This document shows, piece after piece, positions 28,487 through 37,046 of a stretch of 64,000 nt of DNA; the stretch's first letter is position 1; each line of letters starts with the position of its first letter. Both the position numbers and the translations under genes were made by a program. The DNA is from Epithemia pelagica. Lineage: Eukaryota; Bacillariophyta; Bacillariophyceae; Surirellales; Surirellaceae. The notes beneath the pieces are model-generated. The model did no database searches and had not been told where the DNA came from. It saw only the letters and a list, made by a program, of their open reading frames with translations. The stretch spans positions 2,790,001-2,854,000 of the forward strand of contig OX337233.1 in assembly GCA_946965045.2 (NCBI GenBank), given 5' to 3'.

Positions 28487-29809
28487 TCATGGTGTTTTGT
28501 CAGCATACAGTGTGAGCTTTCGGTCTCTTCCTTGGAGTGAAAGACGAATGGCAGCACATCGCGTAAAAACGTCGAGTCCTAGAATGCCACCCACGTTTTG
28601 ACTCGCCAAGTTTTGAAGAAGAGGAATATCCCCAATATCTATTCCTAGGCGAGCATTACCCGCCAAGGAAAGGCCTGCCAAGTCTGAACCTGGTGGCTGT
28701 CCCAAATGAAGCTGGCTGCTCACAAAGATTCGGTGAGTTAACGCAAATGCTTGACCCGTGTTGCCCATGGCTCCCGCAGCATCCGGTATTCGATAAACAC
28801 CTTTGGACTGTGCCGTCAAACCCAAGTCTCGCAAACCTTTCCAACTCAAAAACGTGTTGGATCCACCCGTATCAACAATCATGGAGACGGGACCACGTTC
28901 GCCCACGTAGACATTGACTGTATACACGCCCATGCTACCCAACATGTTCAAACTCCCCGAAGCAACTGGCTCCAGGTTATTGTCCTCCACGGCTGGGGCT
29001 TTTTCTTTGTACAGTTGGAGCTGTTCGGTTCGGTAATCAAATTGGACCGTTTCGAATTGACCAAGGAAAGACAAACCGACAATGCCGTCTACGGACTGTG
29101 GTATGACTTCCAAGTCTTGAACAGCTGCCGGAAGCCGACCAAAGGATGTCCCTCCCACGGAAAAGGAGGGGATTTCGGCCAAACCCACCTGTTCGGCTTG
29201 TCCACTGGCACCGGTAGATGTAACTGGGTTTGGTAGAACTGGAATGTTATGCTTTTTCACTGACGACGATTTGAGAACGATACCACTGCAGGCTGTATCC
29301 ACCATGAGACAAAGGCTATATTTGCCAGAGACGTTCAGGTCCATGGTGGCAAAAGGCTGATCGGTCGGCTGGAATTTCAGTGTTCTTGGTTCTGTAGAAG
29401 CCACTGTGACTTCTTCATTACCGCGAAGGGATATCAGTTTGAGAGGTGTCGTAATGCAAGCGTCGTTTGCCTTGGTCGCCCATGGTTTTTCTGTTACGTG
29501 GCTGTTGTTGGTTTTCTCGTCCTCCTTGGACAGGAGGGCACTGGAGAGTCTTTGAACGAGTTCTTCCTTCTCAAACACATCATTGCAGGGTATTGATTTT
29601 TCTTGAAGCTCTTTCTTCAATTCTCGGACCGATTTACTTCGAAGTTCGGCCACTACACCTTCCTCTACGGCACTGTTCTGGATTGCCACCGTCGTACGAC
29701 GATTCAACTGGACTCTGTTTTGGCTGGTGGTCCATCCGACAAACGCTGTTGCCATGGGAACGGAACTCGCCAACAAGAAACCAAGTAGCAATGTGGATGA
29801 ACGCTTCAT
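28487..29809 (-). CDS. Plastid- or secretory-targeted aspartyl protease-like protein
   Basis: A 440-aa protein from ATG 29809. The leader MKRSSTLLLGFLLASSVPMA is followed by TAFVGW, an ASAFAP-like site suggesting plastid routing. Residues about 50-90 (LRSKSVRELKKELQEKSIPC..EELVQRL) resemble a SAP-like helical motif. Two half-sites of an aspartyl protease follow: LMVDTACSGIVL near 170 (DTA instead of DTG) and MIVDTGGSNTFL near 313. GIVGLSFLGQF and GILGLDVF are the hydrophobic strands after each site. The layout suits a two-lobed or retropepsin-like fold. The first catalytic motif is non-standard, so activity is uncertain. Confidence 0.8.
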   Translation of the reverse strand: MKRSSTLLLGFLLASSVPMATAFVGWTTSQNRVQLNRRTTVAIQNSAVEEGVVAELRSKSVRELKKELQEKSIPCNDVFEKEELVQRLSSALLSKEDEKTNNSHVTEKPWATKANDACITTPLKLISLRGNEEVTVASTEPRTLKFQPTDQPFATMDLNVSGKYSLCLMVDTACSGIVLKSSSVKKHNIPVLPNPVTSTGASGQAEQVGLAEIPSFSVGGTSFGRLPAAVQDLEVIPQSVDGIVGLSFLGQFETVQFDYRTEQLQLYKEKAPAVEDNNLEPVASGSLNMLGSMGVYTVNVYVGERGPVSMIVDTGGSNTFLSWKGLRDLGLTAQSKGVYRIPDAAGAMGNTGQAFALTHRIFVSSQLHLGQPPGSDLAGLSLAGNARLGIDIGDIPLLQNLASQNVGGILGLDVFTRCAAIRLSLQGRDRKLTLYADKTP

Positions 29810-30103
29810 CTTGTCTTCTTTGTTGCCATGCTGCGCATACACCAATTGTTTGAATCACAACGAAATCGTCTCGCATTGTCAAATTGGATGAAATGCCACG
29901 TCACTCCTTCCTCGACATAGACCTTTCATTAGGGATTGGGAACTTGATCCGGTTCAGATTCTTCCTCAGCGTGAAAAATGTAGAAGATCGAAATATTATG
30001 ATCATTTTTATCTAGTACAACTTTGAATCGCTCAAGTGTAATAACTTCCGTGACACCTCTTTTGAGAAATGGCAGCGACAACCAAGATTCATCGTTGACC
30101 ACC

Positions 30104-32260
30104 ATGGCAGCACCTGCGGTGGCAGCTCGATCGCGAGGAGGAGGATGGGATAGCTCTGGTGATTTGGGTACCATGATCCATCAAGGAAATGAGCAAGGCG
30201 CCTCTCCTCCACCACCCCTTCCTCTTCCTTCCTCTGTTCCTCGTCGTCGTGTCAACAGTCGCAGTGATTTGGAATTGGCCGTTCCCTTGTCGGTCGAGAT
30301 TTGGAATTTTGTGCTACCAACTGTGGATGCCGCCGGCGAGAGTGATGGAGACGATAATGACCCTCAAAGTGGCTCTGCTACTAAATCAGCGAGCTGGATT
30401 ACTACGCCTTCTTCCGCTTCTTCTGTAAATGCGACGGACTTGGCCATTGCCAAGAACGCAACCACGAGAAAGACGTCGACGACCAAATGGTACAAATTAA
30501 GACACCAAACTTCTATACTGGAAGAGGTGGAAATGCAAATGGTAGTTCAAGAAAATGCATCGAAAGCTGTCGTTCGCAACACTCAATCCAAAGACTCTGA
30601 TTCAAAAGAACTGGCGGAAAGCTCAGAGACTACAATCAACAAGGATGCGATTGAAAACGATTCCGAACAGGACGAATCTAACTCTTGCTCCCCTACGAAT
30701 GGATCTGATTCCAAAGAGGATTTACAGACTATCCAATCCGAAGACATTGTGCTTTATCGTAGTGTGAATGACAACGGGTTGACTGTGAATCCGTCTTGGT
30801 TTCATTTACAAGAAAAGTTATTGGGTATACATGAATGGATCAATCTACATCGTGACACATACGAGAGTTTGGAGTTTCGATTTTCACTTGTGGACAAAAG
30901 GAAAGAAAATGAATCTACACCATCGCACTTTTTGACAGTTCCTGGTCATCCGTCACAACTGGTGTCGCTTGGCAAGAATAATAACACGTTGATGAATCTC
31001 AAAATGTCCACAACCTTGCCCATCAACACCGTTGTGGTGCACTATTCCGATCGGACGTCTCGTATCTTACCAGCTCACTATCAGTTGTTGGCAGAGCAAC
31101 AGCCCCAAATCTTTCCTCGAGGTGCCGAGGACAAGTCCTTGTCGTTGTCCACATGGTCTTCTGCGGGCAATCATCATCACCATCATCAAAGTCAATCGTC
31201 CCTGGTTCCGCGATGGACGCAAGATCATGACAAAGATTCTCAAAAGGCAGATTCTGGAAAGAAAAAGATTGAGACACCTCGAAGACAAAGGTTTCGTGAT
31301 GATGCTTTCAAGTGTTTGGACGATGTGTCCAAGGGAAACGAAACAGATTCGGGCGAGCTGAGCCAGGAAGAACCACCCATGACTTCTTCCTACGAAGATC
31401 AAGAGGAAGCGGAGGAAACTAGGGAAGATGTTGACGTCCTCCCATCTCGCACTCTTTTGCGTGCTCAGGTACTACAACGAGAACGCCAGCGACTACTTGA
31501 CAGCATTGAAGAAGAGTTACAGGCGTATGAACAAGAAAAACAAGCACTCGCAGAAGCGGAAATACGACTTCGGGACGAGCTGACTGCCGAATGGAATCAA
31601 TTCGAAGAGCAAACGCTTCAAATCCGAGAGGCAACGCAACAAGAGCTGTGTGAGATTCAGCGGTTAGATCTCTTGATCGAAATGCATCGGATTCGTCTTG
31701 TTCGAGGACTCGAGGAGTGCTACCCAGTCGCGGAGGCTCCTCCCGTTCCAGCTCCCACAACCGCGTCGACGATGAGCAGCTATCTCATGAGCAGTAGTAG
31801 CAGTGGAAACATGAGTAGTCCCACAAATTCAGGAAATGGTCCCACTCTTCGGGGATGGACTCTACCATCCGCGGGAAGTTTATTCTCTTCGGCCACCGAC
31901 GACGAGTTGTCGGCAGTCTTGGGGGCCTTGTCGCATGTCGTCTTGCAATTGGCCAAGTATTTGGGGATACCCTTGCGCTATCGCATCTTTTCCAATTCGA
32001 GTCGTTCGGCAATTCAAGATGATCGAGGAATCATTCATCCGCTTTTCTTGGCTCGACCAGTGGAACGGGAACAAGTAGCTCAAGGGTTGGTACTCTTGGA
32101 TCGCAATGTGATGTGTATCGCACAGTCTCGTGGCATTGCAATACATCCATCCAAGCAACAGGACAGCTCATTGCAAACGTCCTCCTCGGATGTACACATC
32201 TTTGAGAAAGTACGACAGCTCTACCGTGCCACCATCGATGGTCCGACGGTTCTACCCTAG
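30104..32260 (+). CDS. UVRAG/Vps38/Atg14-like protein (candidate PI3-kinase complex subunit)
   Basis: A 718-aa protein from ATG 30104. The first 400 residues are low-complexity with an embedded beta-rich segment (about 230-330: WFHLQEKLLGIHEW...TLPINTVVVHYSD). A strong coiled coil spans about 454-538. The C-terminal domain reads AVLGALSHVVLQLAKYLGIP, LRYRIFSNSSRSAIQDD, HPLFLAR and AQGLVLLDRNV. That order matches the UVRAG/Atg14 domain, in which a helix bundle carries a conserved 'lryp...gSrS.I' motif. Such proteins partner Beclin/Vps34 in endosome traffic or autophagy. Distant but consistent similarity; no intron seen. Confidence 0.6.
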   Translation: MAAPAVAARSRGGGWDSSGDLGTMIHQGNEQGASPPPPLPLPSSVPRRRVNSRSDLELAVPLSVEIWNFVLPTVDAAGESDGDDNDPQSGSATKSASWITTPSSASSVNATDLAIAKNATTRKTSTTKWYKLRHQTSILEEVEMQMVVQENASKAVVRNTQSKDSDSKELAESSETTINKDAIENDSEQDESNSCSPTNGSDSKEDLQTIQSEDIVLYRSVNDNGLTVNPSWFHLQEKLLGIHEWINLHRDTYESLEFRFSLVDKRKENESTPSHFLTVPGHPSQLVSLGKNNNTLMNLKMSTTLPINTVVVHYSDRTSRILPAHYQLLAEQQPQIFPRGAEDKSLSLSTWSSAGNHHHHHQSQSSLVPRWTQDHDKDSQKADSGKKKIETPRRQRFRDDAFKCLDDVSKGNETDSGELSQEEPPMTSSYEDQEEAEETREDVDVLPSRTLLRAQVLQRERQRLLDSIEEELQAYEQEKQALAEAEIRLRDELTAEWNQFEEQTLQIREATQQELCEIQRLDLLIEMHRIRLVRGLEECYPVAEAPPVPAPTTASTMSSYLMSSSSSGNMSSPTNSGNGPTLRGWTLPSAGSLFSSATDDELSAVLGALSHVVLQLAKYLGIPLRYRIFSNSSRSAIQDDRGIIHPLFLARPVEREQVAQGLVLLDRNVMCIAQSRGIAIHPSKQQDSSLQTSSSDVHIFEKVRQLYRATIDGPTVLP

Positions 32261-32770
32261 GTAGACATACGGCGACACGATACCTCAATGGCAGCTATTC
32301 GTGTGCCGTTGGTTCTTTTGATCCTTGCTTTGCTAGAAGCTTTGCATATCCCATAGGATTTTCGTCGCTCATGCTCTCGTCCTTTTGGACCGGACGACGC
32401 CCCTTGGACTTGGCCACCTGCAAAGTTGCAGAAAGCGTTAGGGGTCGTCCCTTTCACATCGATTGGTCTTGTGGGATGTGGTATTCAGGCACACAAATCC
32501 AGCGATCATGGAATATGAAGCAGGATGTTAGAGTTGTAAGGTAGGAGTAGGCGTTTGGTAGATCTCTCAGTTTCAACCCATGGCAATATATCGTCGATAA
32601 TACTCCTACTCCCCTACTAGACATTATCGGAACTATGCATACTACCTAATAGGCACCGCAAAGAAGCGTGTGACGTGTCGCGGTCCGCCATCGGCATCAA
32701 TCGGTGCAGTTGTTCTTCAAATCGACTTATTGGAAGAAGCTTGAAGAAGTGTACGACGACAATTGCGGCA
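32261..32770. other. Intergenic region
   Basis: About 510 bp between two genes on the same strand. It contains two near-complementary AGGAGTAGG/CCTACTCC words (32544 and 32601) that could form a stem. No gene seen. Confidence 0.4.
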
Positions 32771-34087
32771 ATGAACTTTTCGTCTCTGTCCTTGAGGCTG
32801 TGGTTTCTAATCAGTTTGAATGTGTTCACCCAGTTGACAACCTGCAGCGCCTTTTCCTCTGCTCCAAACCGTCCTTCACAAGCAGTGTACAATGATGCGA
32901 CCATGAGAGAAAGCAGTGATGAATCCAAGGACGACAGGGACGTTTTTGACATTGCAATTGTTGGAGCCGGTCCAGCTGGGCTTGTACTCGCACATGCGAT
33001 GCGTAACCGAGGGTATTCAGTACAAGTGCTTGAGCGCCGTGACTCGTTTCGACCAGTCGGTGCCGCTGTCTTTATGCATCCATTTGCTCTCAACTCGCTA
33101 CGAAATGTTTCCCCACAAGTCGAAAGCTCGTTGAGAGATGCTTGTACTCCCATTCAAATGATTGCCCTCAAGTCATTTCATGATGATAGTACCTATGTTT
33201 CCACCGACCAACTGGACAATGCTCCAGATGTACTAGGGGCTCCCTTTGTAGCAATTCGTTTTTGGGACATGCTGTGTGCTCTCAAAGAGGGGCTTCCTGA
33301 CGACATTTTTCGATTTGGTCATGAAGTTCAAGGCTTTGAACAAATAGAAAGCGGAGGAGTGAAAGTCAACTTTGTGCAAAATGATGACAGTGGACCGCAG
33401 CAACAAAGTATTCGAGCAAAATTATTGATTGATGCAGGTGGTATACGGTCCAAGGTGCGACGTCAGCTTGTCGGCGACAAGCCTATTCCGAGATTAAGAG
33501 CTACGTACGCAGTTGCTTCGGCAGAGAATGTGAATGCTATCCTTGGTGAAACTGATCATAGATCTGCCAGCAAAAATGGGGAACGAAAAATGGGCTTTAT
33601 GCTGGGTGATGGCGGTGTGAGTGTTACGACAGCGACCCTGGCCAATGGAGATGTGTGGTGGACACAAACAAGGTTTCGAGATGATCCAACAAAATCAATT
33701 CCTGTGGCTGGTGACGAAACGCTTCAAGAACGATTGAAAGAGCGTTTTTCGATGTGGCCATCCCATGTCCAAGGTTTGGTGGAAGCCACAGAGATTGAGG
33801 ACATTATAGAAAGTACCATATCGGAACTGCCTGTTGCATGGAAGTGGGGGCAGGGCTACGATGTGACGTTACTGGGAGATGCTGCACACGCACAACTTCC
33901 TGCTTTGGGATTGGGTGTATCCACAGCGTTTGCGGACATTGAAGAACTCTGTCGTCAAATTGACAAGTTTGGTTTGACTCGACAATCCCTCAGATGGTAT
34001 GAATTTGTTCGAATCCCACAAACCGCCTTTCTCCAGTTGGCAAGTCGCGCAGCTTACTTCCTGAATCTTTATCTGGGAAGCAAATGA
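32771..34087 (+). CDS. Plastid-targeted FAD-dependent monooxygenase (FAD_binding_3 type)
   Basis: A 438-aa protein from ATG 32771. The leader has a signal-like hydrophobic stretch (LRLWFLISLNVFTQLTTC) ending SAFSS, an ASAFAP-type site, so plastid import is likely. The Rossmann dinucleotide motif is IAIVGAGPAGLVLAHAMRN (about 58-76), with VLERRDSFRPVGAA. The second FAD motif is LLGDAAHAQLPALGLGVS (about 366-383). This is the para-hydroxybenzoate hydroxylase/zeaxanthin-epoxidase fold. The substrate cannot be read from sequence; a carotenoid or quinone hydroxylase or epoxidase is possible. The lack of lipocalin or FHA parts argues against a classical zeaxanthin epoxidase. Confidence 0.85.
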   Translation: MNFSSLSLRLWFLISLNVFTQLTTCSAFSSAPNRPSQAVYNDATMRESSDESKDDRDVFDIAIVGAGPAGLVLAHAMRNRGYSVQVLERRDSFRPVGAAVFMHPFALNSLRNVSPQVESSLRDACTPIQMIALKSFHDDSTYVSTDQLDNAPDVLGAPFVAIRFWDMLCALKEGLPDDIFRFGHEVQGFEQIESGGVKVNFVQNDDSGPQQQSIRAKLLIDAGGIRSKVRRQLVGDKPIPRLRATYAVASAENVNAILGETDHRSASKNGERKMGFMLGDGGVSVTTATLANGDVWWTQTRFRDDPTKSIPVAGDETLQERLKERFSMWPSHVQGLVEATEIEDIIESTISELPVAWKWGQGYDVTLLGDAAHAQLPALGLGVSTAFADIEELCRQIDKFGLTRQSLRWYEFVRIPQTAFLQLASRAAYFLNLYLGSK

Positions 34088-34392
34088 ACTACAAACTAGA
34101 ATTTTGTTGTCGCTGAACAGCATGTCGCCCGTAGATCTTTTGAAGGAACTGTACCGATGTTTCCCCAGAGTCTACTTGTTAATATATAGCGATCCATCAT
34201 TGTCGTGGAAGTCTTCAGTTTTGTATGTAGACAATATCATATGTTGTCTGTGATCACAGGTCCTACTGCGTTCGTACGGAATCATAGCGGTCGCAACTAC
34301 AACCAGATCGCACCAGGTTGTATGGACCACATGTAGCACTTGGTTTTGACAAGAAAGTGATATATAGTTTGATAGAAGCTCACAATGGTCAA
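34088..34392. other. Intergenic, convergent 3' ends
   Basis: About 305 bp between convergent genes; nothing recognised. Confidence 0.4.
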
Positions 34393-35913
34393 TCAAGTTG
34401 TTGATAGGCCATACTTTGCTAGAACCTCATTAGCAGCAAGTTCCAAGGCTTGGTGTCGATCTAACTGGTTCGTCGCAGTTTGATCCGTTGGCACAAACTT
34501 GTTACATGCTGCATCCAAGATCGTAGATTTCCATGAAGCAAAAGTTTCGGCTTTTTCTCGCTCGTTCATATCATGGTCATTGTTTTCGGGATCATTTACG
34601 AAATCAGAGTCTTCCAGTGAGAAAGTGTTTACTTGAAAGGCGCGGAGCGCACCACTTGTCTTCGTCTTCTTCCCACAGCTTTTGTCCAAGGGCTCGTTTC
34701 CTTTCACTGATTCACCTTTTCGTTTTCGCGCTGGTGTCTTTGATTCGTCAACAACCTTATTCGATTCTTCCTTTATTGTATCCTTGGGTTTGTGGGATTT
34801 CTCTCTTTCCTCTTTGGTGTCTTCGTACCATTGGTGTACAAACGGAATTTTCTCCTTCACTTCCATATACGTAAAGGTGGACGACGCTTGAACCAAAATC
34901 TCCACAGTCAACGTATTGGATCCTTCTTCCTCATCGTGGGAACTCGTTTTCGATGCCGTAGAGTTGGATTTGCGCCCTGTCGTTTTGGCATCGTGTTTGA
35001 ACAATGAAGAGGAGCCTGTTACCAGATGGTAGAACATGGCCGCCTGATAGGCCGGCCAGAATCTGCGTACATCGTACTCATAGTCTAGTCGTTGTTGAGT
35101 CGTTGGCATTTTTGCAGCTTGTTTCTTTGTGTATTGAAGAAAGTTTTTCAAGGCCGTCACGGTGGACTGCAACATGGCCGCTGGGTCTCGAAGATACAAC
35201 GCCAAACGAACGACCAAATCTGGAACAATATTGTCCGGATGCTTTCCTTGCAATGTCAACAATAACGAGTCACATGTCATGTTGCGTTGGGGACGCTGCG
35301 GCCGATGAGCAACAGAAGACTGTAACAAGGCACTCTTTCCTATCAACGGTCCTCGAGTTTTGGTGTTGATCAAAGGTTGAACCGAACGAGCCACTTGTTT
35401 GGAAGCCTGAGACCGTTTGTTTCTCTCTTCTTGAATGACATAATAATAGTTTCGAACCTTTTCTTGAAGTTCCTGAAAGCTCGCATGATTGACTCCCATT
35501 TTCTGGGCAATCTCTTTGGTGGAAATGGTCGAAATGGATAGGGTTTGCCCCAACTGCTTCGTTTGCTTGTCTTGTTGTTGCTTCGATTGAAGAACAATGT
35601 CCAGCAGAATGGCGGCCCGAATTTCTTGTCGGTCTCCACCACCACCACCACCACCGCCTCGACCTGACTTGTTCTTTTTTCCTAATGCCCCCAGGGACGC
35701 TTTCATTTCGAGCAATCGGAGAGCTTCGCGCGCCGCATCGAGAATGGGTTTCCTCTCCGCTCGATGATTTGGTGTGGCCGCATCGTCGTCACTCCCCCAA
35801 ACCTTTTCCCACACTTGGGAAACCACATCTTGCAGAATCGTTGGCCCCGGAGCCCTTCGCTTGGGTTGCTTCAACAACAAGGAGGATCGACCAGCGTTGT
35901 GGTTGGACGACAT
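34393..35913 (-). CDS. Conserved-looking protein, possibly ORC6/TFIIB-like cyclin fold
   Basis: A 506-aa protein from ATG 35913. Two helical stretches look cyclin-box-like: residues about 70-160 (AAILLDIVLQSKQ ... STKEIAQKMGVNHASFQELQ) and about 210-300 (PDLVVRLALYLRD ... FWPAYQAAMFYHLV). A basic, lysine-rich, presumably disordered C-terminal third follows. ORC6 has tandem TFIIB-like folds and a basic tail, so this is a candidate, but the match is by pattern only. A run of eight glycines lies near residue 90. The ATG is 151 bp from the divergent DUF427 gene. Confidence 0.45.
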   Translation of the reverse strand: MSSNHNAGRSSLLLKQPKRRAPGPTILQDVVSQVWEKVWGSDDDAATPNHRAERKPILDAAREALRLLEMKASLGALGKKNKSGRGGGGGGGGDRQEIRAAILLDIVLQSKQQQDKQTKQLGQTLSISTISTKEIAQKMGVNHASFQELQEKVRNYYYVIQEERNKRSQASKQVARSVQPLINTKTRGPLIGKSALLQSSVAHRPQRPQRNMTCDSLLLTLQGKHPDNIVPDLVVRLALYLRDPAAMLQSTVTALKNFLQYTKKQAAKMPTTQQRLDYEYDVRRFWPAYQAAMFYHLVTGSSSLFKHDAKTTGRKSNSTASKTSSHDEEEGSNTLTVEILVQASSTFTYMEVKEKIPFVHQWYEDTKEEREKSHKPKDTIKEESNKVVDESKTPARKRKGESVKGNEPLDKSCGKKTKTSGALRAFQVNTFSLEDSDFVNDPENNDHDMNEREKAETFASWKSTILDAACNKFVPTDQTATNQLDRHQALELAANEVLAKYGLSTT

Positions 35914-36063
35914 TCTCCGCCCATTGTTAGTATGTCTCCAAAACCAGCAATGACACAAACGCGACCGACTACAGTCGCTGTTAGATCGCTGAAATCAGTG
36001 ACTCATTCTTTCAGGGATTGCTTTCTTGGTTGTTCTCACAACTTTGAAGATTGTCTGAGAACA

Positions 36064-36717
36064 ATGGCCTTGACGGTCGTTCCAAGTCGTTCCTTCTTTA
36101 TCGCATCTGCCAAACGAACGCTTTGCTTATTGACACTACAGCAACTAGCATTCCAATCCAGGACGGGTGCCTTGTCATTCTTTAGCAGTAGCAAGAACAA
36201 CGACAACAACAATATGCCGCCGATCCAACGAATCCAGCCCGTCGGGGATCAGGAATCGGTGTGGGATTACCCTCGACCACCTCTTGTGGAACCAGTCCCG
36301 GAGAATTTGCGAGTAATCTTTAACGGCCAGGAGATTGTTAATACCAACCGCAGTTTTCGTGTCCTCGAAACCAGTCATCCACCGACCTATTACATTCCCA
36401 AACAAGATATTCAAATGCAATATTTGGAACAGGCTCCTGCACGGAGTACGTATTGTGAATTCAAAGGACAAGCCAGCTATTATTCGGTACGAGTACAAGA
36501 CAAGGTTGCGTCCAACTGTGCCTGGTCCTATCCCAGTCCATCCTCGTCCCGATTCGAACCCATTGCCGACTACGTGTCATTTTATGCCAGTAATATGGAT
36601 GCCTGTTATGTTGGAGACGAAAAGGTGCAAGCACAGGAAGGAGACTTTTATGGAGGATGGATCACGTCCAAAATCGTGGGACCTTTCAAGGGTGGAGCCG
36701 GTACATGGGGATGGTAG
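36064..36717 (+). CDS. DUF427-domain protein
   Basis: A 217-aa protein from ATG 36064; earlier ATGs, such as 35932, are too close to the divergent gene. The basic, Ser-rich first 50 residues may be an organelle pre-sequence. The remainder is a DUF427 domain: RVIFNGQEIVNTNRSFRVLE, PPTYYIPKQDI, the signature STYCEFKGQASYYSV, CAWSYPSP, YVSFYASNMDACYVGDEKV and the terminal PFKGGAGTWGW. DUF427 proteins are small beta-rich proteins of unknown enzymology, found in bacteria, fungi and algae. A third candidate start is ATG 36213. Confidence 0.8.
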   Translation: MALTVVPSRSFFIASAKRTLCLLTLQQLAFQSRTGALSFFSSSKNNDNNNMPPIQRIQPVGDQESVWDYPRPPLVEPVPENLRVIFNGQEIVNTNRSFRVLETSHPPTYYIPKQDIQMQYLEQAPARSTYCEFKGQASYYSVRVQDKVASNCAWSYPSPSSSRFEPIADYVSFYASNMDACYVGDEKVQAQEGDFYGGWITSKIVGPFKGGAGTWGW

Positions 36718-37046
36718 GACCCTTTATCAACACGAGACCCATGATCGCAACGATTGGATGACGCAGCGACGCACTCCATCTTTCATTTCAATCAGATTTC
36801 AATCGTCTGAAATTCAGATAAAGCTGTATAACGGGACCGTTAAAAAACACAATACTTTAACGTATAGCACATTGCTTTCCATCTAAAACTCAACTGTGTT
36901 CCCACAAACCTATCAACGTTGAATCAACCGTAGCGTACCAAAACCACGACGTTTCTGATGTATGCAGCTGTATGATATAGTTGTAAGTAGTCTATACCGT
37001 TAATATCATTAAAATATTTGTGAGAGTCGAGCTTCTGAGTTTGTTT

